Positions 30,635 to 36,761 of a stretch of DNA of 36,761 nt are shown here, piece by piece. Position 1 is the stretch's first letter, and every line of letters starts with the position of its first letter. A program made the translations under genes and the position numbers. The DNA lies in the NCBI GenBank assembly GCA_014695175.1, contig JACJNV010000267.1:1-36761 (forward strand). The letters run 5' to 3'. Source of the stretch: Microcoleus sp. FACHB-DQ6. GTDB taxonomy: Bacteria > Cyanobacteriota > Cyanobacteriia > Cyanobacteriales > Microcoleaceae. The notes under the pieces are model-generated. The model was not told the origin of the DNA. It saw only the letters and a list, made by a program, of their open reading frames with translations, and did no database searches.

Positions 30635-31627
30635 TGACAGGGCCTGCCTATTACGTATCTTTTTTTTATTTTAGCGATTTGGGTTTATTTGTAGTGAGCC
30701 ATCGGTGGCGGGCGATCGGCTTTTACGCGCAAAATCCTTAAGTAGGGACGGGTTGAGGCATTTGGGCCGTCGCAATTTCTCGATCGCAAGCTCGATCTGC
30801 TGTTTCTGCTTTAGACTAATTGCAATCTAACTGCAATAACGACATAAGTAGGTGAAACAATTCTGTGTAAAGAAACAGGAGGCAATTGCTAGGCAGTAGC
30901 CCTTATGCCAGTCTTGACAGTCGGCTTAAATGTTGTCTGGCAGAGCTTGGTAGGCTGTTGAAATCCTCCTTAAGGCAATACTGCGGACTATTTTGAGATA
31001 GGGATGCGATGCCTGCGGCCAGCAACGCTTACGCAGTACAGCACAGAAGCGAAAAAAGTTAGTCGAATCGGATCTAAAAACAAACAGAAAAAAAAGCACT
31101 TTTTTAGGTTAAGCTAAAAAAACACACAACCTTTTCAGATTTCCTGATGATTATTATTCAATCAATCTTACAACAAATACCAGGAATTAGTCAACCCCAA
31201 AGAAGTTTTTAGGGGTTTTATTTTCAGCTATTTGGCTCGTTTAGGGCAAAGTTAAATTTACAAATCTTAGTTGTCGTTATAGTTTTTTAAAAAAGTGGAA
31301 GAACTGATAATCGTCACTTTCGCAAAGGCTTTAACTTTCCACAATTTAATCAAGGCTGCTTAAAAAGTGTCGGGACTATTTGTAAGGGAGCTCTGCCTGT
31401 CTAATTTTTGACAGAGATTGAGTAGGAGAGATACCATGTGTTTAAACTGTATGAAATCTTCTAAGAGAAACGATTAAGCGTTGGCCAAATAAATGGATTC
31501 AACCCTCACCTTTGGCATTAAGGCAAATTCGGACGCTGATTGCGGAACAGGGTCAATCCTATTCAATCGTCATTCGAGAGGGCAGCAAACAGCTTTTAGC
31601 TCAGTATTTTTAAGCGAGGTATGGTGT
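30635..31627. other. long gene-poor gap between clpP and the histidine kinase
   Basis: About 990 bp separate the divergent clpP and kinase genes. Visible elements are a TTTTTTAG/CTAAAAAA hairpin at 31100-31121 and a 13-codon open frame at 31436-31477. The frame upstream of the kinase's preferred start is open from 31493. No RNA gene is recognised. The length and A/T richness suggest promoter and regulatory DNA. Confidence 0.55.
31436..31477 (+). CDS. possible 13-codon upstream open frame
   Basis: ATG at 31436 is preceded by AGGAG nine bases upstream, the best ribosome binding site in the gap. It encodes MCLNCMKSSKRND with a CxxC pair, then TAA. It is in the same frame as the downstream kinase but separated by two TAA codons (31475 and 31490). 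It could be a leader peptide or just chance. Confidence 0.3.
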   Translation: MCLNCMKSSKRND

Positions 31628-34600
31628 GTGAGTGATTTGGTAGATGAGGCTGCTCCTAAAAATTTATTTGCAGGCGATAGCGAGATGGCGATGCGGATAC
31701 GATCACACGATTGGTCGCAAACTTCACTGGGGGCGGTCGAAACCTGGTCGGACAGCCTGAAAACGGCTTGGCAAATCCTGTTGACTGAACTCGATCGCAC
31801 CCAGTACCCGGAAAAGACGCAGCTAGAATCTAATCTTCTGCCACAGGAGCGCCCATCAACAGATGCCTTGCGCCAAGCTGCCCAAGCCGATGCGTTTCGA
31901 GTCAGGCTCACCAATGCGCTACGCCCGCTGAGTGATGCCAATGAGATTCAGGCAACCGCTGCCCGCATTCTGGGGGATTCTCTAGGAGCAAGCCGCGTCA
32001 TTTACATCGAAGTGTTACCCGGCGGCAAAGAGGTCATCGTTCATAAAAACTACACGAACGGCGTTGCCGAATTGAGTGGGCTGTACTGTCTGGAAGACTT
32101 CGGACGCAACCTGACAGACGACCATCGAGCGGGGCGAACAGCGATCGTTCCCGATGTGGCAAACTACCCTAAATACACAGCCAGCCAGAAGGTAAGTTAT
32201 CAAGCAATTGATATTGCTGCACATATTGATGTGCCGCTAATCAAGAACGATCGATTTGTCGCGTTGCTGGCGGTGCATCAGGCAAACCCTCGCCAGTGGA
32301 GGGAAGATGAGGTGAGACGAGTCGAGGAAACCGCAGAGCAGACGTGGGCAGCCATCGAGCGTGCCCGTGCCGAAGCCGCATTACGCCAGAGCCGCACCGA
32401 ACTCGAACAGCAAGTGGGGAAATTCGATGCGATAGTAACTGCAATTCCCGATTTTATTTACACCTTTGATTTGGCGGGACGGTTCACGTATATCAGCCCG
32501 GGGTTGCTCGATCTTTGGCAGAAAACTTCGGATGAAGCTCTGGGAAAGAACTTTTTCGAGCTAGATTATCCAACCGATTTAGCAACCCGACTTCAACATC
32601 AGATTCAACAAGTCATCGAGACGTGCCAGTTGCTCAAAGACGAAACACCCTACACTAGCGCCATCGGCACGCGCACCTATGAATACATTTTCGTGCCACT
32701 TTTATGCATAAACGGTGCAGTAGAAGGAGTGGCAGGCGTGATGCGAGACATCACCGATCGCAAACGGGTAGAGCAAGCCTTGCGGCAAAGCGAGGAGCAG
32801 ACTCGGAATATTCTGGAGAGCATCGCTGAAGCGTTTTTTGCCCTGGATGAAAACTGGCGGTTCACCTACGTCAATCGCTCTGCCGGGACACTGCTCGATC
32901 GCACTCCAAAGGGTTTGATTGGCAAGAATTTATGGGAAGAATATCCAGGACTGATTGGCAATGATTTGGAGCAGATTCACTGGAGCGCCATGGGCGATCG
33001 TGTGGCTGCGTCAATGACCGCGTTTTACCCGGATCACGATCGCTGGTACGAAGTTCGCACCTACCCAGCGCCAAATGGCATCACCGTTTATTTCAACAAT
33101 GTTACCGAGCAGATTCAAACTGCCACAACCCTGCGTCAATCCGAAGAACGCTACCGCACTTTATTTGAGTCGATCGACCAAAGCTTTTGCGTCTGCGAAA
33201 TGCTGTTTGACGAGAACGGTGAACCGATTGATTATCGCTTTCTGGAAGTCAATCCGATCTTTGAAAAGATGACGCGACTTCAGGATGCAGTCGGGAAAAC
33301 GGTGCGGGAACTGGTTCCAGATCTGGAAGCGCACTGGTTTGATATCTATGGCAAAGTCGTGCAGACTGGTGAATCTGTGCGGTTTGAGAATCAATCCGCT
33401 GCGATGAATCAGTGGTTTGATGTCAACGCTTTTCGAGTCGGCGAACCGCAAAATCATCAGTTTGCCCTCTTGTTCACTGATACAAGCGAACGCAAACGGG
33501 CAGAAGAAATTTTGCAGCGAGCCGCCGAATTCGACGCTTTCCGTGTTTCTCTCGCCGACGCGCTGCGTCCGCTTGCCGACCCAGTGGAGATTCAGGCTAC
33601 GGCCAGCCGCGTGCTGGGTGAATATCTCGGCGCGAACCGGGTGGCATACTTTGAGGTTCGCGGTGCTGATTACGTCGTTGAGCGTGATTACGTCAATGGA
33701 GCCTTAGCGATCGCTGGCAACTATTCGATTGATTCGTTCGGGCCGAAGCTGCTGGCAGCATACCGCACTGGTCGCGCCGTGTCCGCATCTGATGTGGAAG
33801 CCGATCCCAACCTATCTCCAGATCAGCGATCGGCCTACGCCGCGATCGAGATTGGGGCATACATCGGCATACCCCTGGTCAAGGAGGGCGAGTTCGTAGC
33901 GGGGCTGGCAGTCCACACATCCGAGCCGCGAGCCTGGACACTGGAGGAGGTGTCCCTGGCCGAAGAAGTGGCCGAGCGCACTTGGGCGGCAGTCGAACGC
34001 ACCCGCGCCGAAGCAGCCTTGCGAGACAGTGAGGAGCTAAAGCAACGCATACTCCAAAGCAGCCAAGATTGCATTAAAGTCTTAACGCTCGATAGCGAAA
34101 TCGTCTATATCAATCCAGGCGGATTCTGCTTGTTGGAAATCGACGATCCGTCACTGGTTCTAAACACTTGTTGGCAAGATATCTGGCAAGGTAAATATTA
34201 TGAAAATGCCAAGGCGGCGATCGCGGCTGCCAAAGCGGGCAAAGTCGGTCAGTTGCAAGGCTATCTTCCCACTTGCAAGGGCACACCAAAGTGGTGGGAC
34301 ATCATTATCACACCGGTGCGGAATACCACTGGAGAAGTGACGCAGCTTTTAGCAATTTCACGTGATATCACGAAGCAAAAGCAAGCTGAAACTGAACTGG
34401 AACGAATGCTGGCGCAAGAGCAAGTTGCACGAGAATCTGCCGATCGCGCCAACCGGATCAAAGATGAGTTTTTGGCGGTGCTGTCCCATGAATTGCGATC
34501 GCCACTCAATCCGATTCTCGGCTGGTCAAAACTATTGCAGCAGAGGAAATTGGACGCGGCAAAAACCGCAATGGCATTAGAGACGATCGAGCGTAACGCG

Positions 34601-35572
34601 CAACTCCAAGTGCAACTCATTGACGATTTGCTCGACATCTCTAGGATTTTGCGCGGCAAACTGATTTTAACCGTGATGCCCGTCGATCTGAGTAAAGTCA
34701 TCTCAGAAGCCCTGGAAACCGTTCGCTTGGCTGCAGAAGCGAAAGCCATTGAAATTGACACAACGATTTTACCCAGTGTTGGCATCGTAATCGGCGATGC
34801 TGGGCGCTTGCAGCAGGTGGTTTGGAATCTGTTGTCTAACGCAGTCAAATTCACACCTCAGCGGGGACAAGTCGCTATCACCCTCACTTTGGATGAAACC
34901 CACGCTCAAATTCAAGTTACCGATACTGGAAAAGGGATTCGCTCTGATTTCCTGCCCTATGTCTTCGAGCATTTCCGGCAAGAAGATGGAGCCACCACCC
35001 GCAAATTTGGCGGCTTGGGATTAGGACTGGCAATCGTGCAGCAAATTGTGCAATTGCACGGGGGAACAGTTGCGGTTGATAGCCAAGGTGAAGGAAAAGG
35101 AGCCACGTTTACAGTTCGGCTTCCGCTGGCGCCTCGCTCTCAGGAATTGCCAGCGATCGAGCAGCCATCCGACTCAACCGCCGGAGATTTAAGCGGCCTT
35201 CATGTCTTAGTCGTGGATGATGAGGCAGACTCACGCGAGTTTGTGGCGTTTGTTTTAGAACAAGCGGGGGCGAGCGTCACCAGCGTTGCCTGTGCAACTG
35301 AAGCACTGCAAGCATTTTCCCAAGCGGTTCCAGAGATCGTTGTCAGTGATATTGGGATGCCAGAAATGGATGGCTATATGCTGATGCGTCACATTCGTAG
35401 CCTGCCGCTTGAGCAAGGCGGACAAATTCCAGCGATCGCTCTCACAGCCTATGCTGGAGAGATGGATCTACAGCAAGCGATCGCCGCAGGCTTTCAACGT
35501 CACCTTGCCAAACCTATTGATCCAGAGGCAGTGATTGCGATCGTCACCGAATTAGTATGCTCTTGTAGTTAA
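31628..35572 (+). CDS. GAF/PAS hybrid sensor histidine kinase with C-terminal receiver
   Basis: Read from the GTG at 31628 the product has 1314 residues. An ATG at 31493 would add 45 residues without protein-like character. GAGG eight bases before the GTG, and the start SDLVDEAAPKNLFAGDSEM followed by SHDWSQTSLGAVETWSDSLKTA, favour the shorter form. Order (approximate): N-terminal DWS-type sensor motif (20-50); GAF (88-247); PAS (266-385); PAS (394-510); PAS (512-625); GAF (635-795); PAS (808-930); HisKA with phospho-His954 in SHELRSPL; HATPase with N box NLLSNAVKFTP (about 1067), DTGKGI and GLGLGLAIV; receiver (about 1195-1310) with phospho-Asp1241 in SDIGMPEMDG. No transmembrane helix is seen, so it is probably a soluble sensor. 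The signal is unknown. The two GAF domains are clear duplicates. No partner regulator adjoins it. Confidence 0.92.
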   Translation: MSDLVDEAAPKNLFAGDSEMAMRIRSHDWSQTSLGAVETWSDSLKTAWQILLTELDRTQYPEKTQLESNLLPQERPSTDALRQAAQADAFRVRLTNALRPLSDANEIQATAARILGDSLGASRVIYIEVLPGGKEVIVHKNYTNGVAELSGLYCLEDFGRNLTDDHRAGRTAIVPDVANYPKYTASQKVSYQAIDIAAHIDVPLIKNDRFVALLAVHQANPRQWREDEVRRVEETAEQTWAAIERARAEAALRQSRTELEQQVGKFDAIVTAIPDFIYTFDLAGRFTYISPGLLDLWQKTSDEALGKNFFELDYPTDLATRLQHQIQQVIETCQLLKDETPYTSAIGTRTYEYIFVPLLCINGAVEGVAGVMRDITDRKRVEQALRQSEEQTRNILESIAEAFFALDENWRFTYVNRSAGTLLDRTPKGLIGKNLWEEYPGLIGNDLEQIHWSAMGDRVAASMTAFYPDHDRWYEVRTYPAPNGITVYFNNVTEQIQTATTLRQSEERYRTLFESIDQSFCVCEMLFDENGEPIDYRFLEVNPIFEKMTRLQDAVGKTVRELVPDLEAHWFDIYGKVVQTGESVRFENQSAAMNQWFDVNAFRVGEPQNHQFALLFTDTSERKRAEEILQRAAEFDAFRVSLADALRPLADPVEIQATASRVLGEYLGANRVAYFEVRGADYVVERDYVNGALAIAGNYSIDSFGPKLLAAYRTGRAVSASDVEADPNLSPDQRSAYAAIEIGAYIGIPLVKEGEFVAGLAVHTSEPRAWTLEEVSLAEEVAERTWAAVERTRAEAALRDSEELKQRILQSSQDCIKVLTLDSEIVYINPGGFCLLEIDDPSLVLNTCWQDIWQGKYYENAKAAIAAAKAGKVGQLQGYLPTCKGTPKWWDIIITPVRNTTGEVTQLLAISRDITKQKQAETELERMLAQEQVARESADRANRIKDEFLAVLSHELRSPLNPILGWSKLLQQRKLDAAKTAMALETIERNAQLQVQLIDDLLDISRILRGKLILTVMPVDLSKVISEALETVRLAAEAKAIEIDTTILPSVGIVIGDAGRLQQVVWNLLSNAVKFTPQRGQVAITLTLDETHAQIQVTDTGKGIRSDFLPYVFEHFRQEDGATTRKFGGLGLGLAIVQQIVQLHGGTVAVDSQGEGKGATFTVRLPLAPRSQELPAIEQPSDSTAGDLSGLHVLVVDDEADSREFVAFVLEQAGASVTSVACATEALQAFSQAVPEIVVSDIGMPEMDGYMLMRHIRSLPLEQGGQIPAIALTAYAGEMDLQQAIAAGFQRHLAKPIDPEAVIAIVTELVCSCS

Positions 35573-35697
35573 TTTCGTAATTAAACAATATAGTCAGCCC
35601 GAGTTTTGCCGTGGTATTCATCGACAATACCCAAAGCCTTTTCAAGTAGACCAGGTGCTACCCAGGAAAGAGGTAGATCCACTACATAGCAAACCAC

Positions 35698-36761
35698 TCA
35701 AATTTTTATCGCCCAACCACGGCGGTACATTCCATACAAAATTAACCACCAACATAAGACCGCAGTCACGGCAAATGCTAGGGAACCATTCGGCGGCCCC
35801 GCCCACGGCAAAAACCAGTTTTCATAAATCCAAGTGTAAGTTGTTGGAGCATTTTCACCACTACCGATATGGGTTTTTAGAAGAATTCTGGCGACAATAC
35901 CGGAAGCAACAAACAGGAAAATTGCATTCAATCCCATGATTTCAAACGGTCGCCCCCATTTCCAATTCCGCACTTCAATTGTTTCGTAGCAAGCTGCTAG
36001 CAATAGCAACGCCCAACCAGCGGTAAACACTACATAGGAACTTGTCCACAGTTGTTTGTTGATCGGAAATAAAAATCCCCACAACTGACCGATTACCACG
36101 CAACTGAGGCCGCAGATTGCTAAGTTTACACTGGTGCGGGTTTTGATTGGCTGTACGCGCAGCCACTCTCCTGTAAAGTAGCCGATCAGGACTGTGACAA
36201 CTGCGGGTAACGTACTCAACAATCCTTCGGGGTCGAAGGGGCCGCCTTTGTACAGGTGTTGGCTACCGAGAATTAGCCGATCGACATATCCCCCTAAATT
36301 TCCTTCTGGCGTGAGTTCGCCGGCAGTGTACCCTCCTACAGCAAATACGGTTAAGGCAGCCCAATAGCCGAAAATCACGGCAACAGCGAGCAGTTTTTGA
36401 TTGCGGGGGGAAAGGTTGAGAATGGCGATCGCACTGATGAAATAAGCTAAGCCGATGCGCTGCAATACTCCCATGATGCGGATTTTACCGAAGTTTTCAA
36501 GCGGGGCGCTGTTGAGAAGTACGTCAAGGGCGATCGAAGATGTATTTAGCAGCAATCCTAATATAAATAAAATCGCGGCGCGGCGCGCAATTCGCCAGTA
36601 AATATTTGAATAAGGAAGAAGGAATAAGGAAGAAGGAAGAGGATTTTTGGCGGGTTCTGATTTTTGCTTTGTTTGTGTAATTTTTGAGGTTTCTATTCCG
36701 GTTTTTGGATAATTTTGAATATATTTAGACAGCGAGAAAGACATCGCGCAGCCAACGATGA
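35698..36761 (-). CDS. membrane acyltransferase-like protein (HGSNAT/DUF5009 type), N-terminus outside window
   Basis: The frame is open to the right edge. Before the ATG at 36744 it reads IVGCA, continuing FLFIVG-type sequence of this family, so that ATG is internal and the gene starts beyond the window. Visible features are MSFSLSKY, at least eight membrane helices (for example AAILFILGLLLNTSSIAL, IGLAYFISAIAILNL, WALLLLAACYETIEV and AIFLFVASGIVARILL) and the family motifs GVLQRIGLAYF and FDPEGLLSTLPAVVTVLIGYFTGEWL. The related family acetylates sugars on the luminal or periplasmic side, and the substrate here is unknown. A stretch after KQKSEPAKN (about 36600-36645) is encoded by a GGAAGAA heptamer tract, an unusual insertion in the first visible loop. 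The stop is TGA at 35698-35700. Confidence 0.87.
   Translation of the reverse strand, partial: IVGCAMSFSLSKYIQNYPKTGIETSKITQTKQKSEPAKNPLPSSLFLLPYSNIYWRIARRAAILFILGLLLNTSSIALDVLLNSAPLENFGKIRIMGVLQRIGLAYFISAIAILNLSPRNQKLLAVAVIFGYWAALTVFAVGGYTAGELTPEGNLGGYVDRLILGSQHLYKGGPFDPEGLLSTLPAVVTVLIGYFTGEWLRVQPIKTRTSVNLAICGLSCVVIGQLWGFLFPINKQLWTSSYVVFTAGWALLLLAACYETIEVRNWKWGRPFEIMGLNAIFLFVASGIVARILLKTHIGSGENAPTTYTWIYENWFLPWAGPPNGSLAFAVTAVLCWWLILYGMYRRGWAIKI
36614..36641. repeat. GGAAGAA heptamer tract inside a coding region
   Basis: Four 7-bp units (GGAAGAA, GGAATAA, GGAAGAA, GGAAGAG), complementary to the TTCTTCC tract at 16811. On the coding strand it encodes PSSLFLLPYS in the acyltransferase-like gene. 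Confidence 0.85.

Noticed and set aside
31493..31627. 45-codon N-terminal extension of the histidine kinase from the ATG at 31493
   Set aside because: No ribosome binding site is seen and the composition is unlike sensor N-termini. The GTG at 31628 has GAGG at good spacing and a family-like start.

Overview
The window looks like the chromosome of a filamentous cyanobacterium, probably of the Oscillatoriales (Microcoleus/Oscillatoria type). The evidence is the abundance of HIP1-type GCGATCGC sites in coding DNA; typical cyanobacterial genes (NIL-domain ferredoxin, DUF4278, DUF433, Zam/VacB-like RNB protein, CHAT-TPR protein, TxlA-like thioredoxin, LapA-domain protein, ClpP); and intergenic DNA full of small palindromic and heptanucleotide repeats. 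I saw no rRNA, tRNA, CRISPR array, intact transposase or prophage gene.

Layout. 1-3619: lipid A cluster, lpxC (5' end cut by the window), fabZ, lpxA, lpxB. 3756-5018: solitary C5-cytosine methyltransferase joined to the cluster through a 30-bp imperfect direct repeat. 5530-6487: small BON-like and DUF4278 genes with good intrinsic terminators. 6599-11636: accessory segment with a doubtful small minus-strand gene, a 1386-residue HTH-NACHT-HEAT protein (bacterial NLR-like) and a DUF433 gene with an in-frame amber codon. 11649-16450 (minus): rtcB and an RND efflux pump, separated by palindromic repeats. 16844-18532: TxlA-like thioredoxin (minus) divergent from a NIL/ferredoxin gene and a small membrane protein (plus). 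18656-22270: an AT-rich CHAT-TPR gene lying between two 231-bp direct repeats, about 96% identical. 22969-27921 (minus): aroK, a LapA-domain gene, ubiX and an RNB-family gene. 28801-30634: a Pro/Ala-linker protein convergent with clpP, separated by a MITE-like element and a long hairpin. 31628-35572: GAF/PAS hybrid histidine kinase. 35698-36761: membrane acyltransferase-like gene cut by the window edge.

How the genes work together. lpxC-fabZ-lpxA-lpxB form one biosynthetic unit for early lipid A synthesis plus the shared fatty-acid dehydratase. Most other genes are independent housekeeping or regulatory units. The likely new biology is in the accessory genes: the NACHT protein with near-identical HEAT units (candidate phage sensor), the CHAT protease-like cassette bounded by long direct repeats (candidate mobile or excisable module), and several families of dispersed structured repeats, one of which shows compensatory changes in its stems. 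I found no multi-gene defence operon. The NACHT and CHAT genes appear to be single-gene units, and their roles are inferred from family knowledge.
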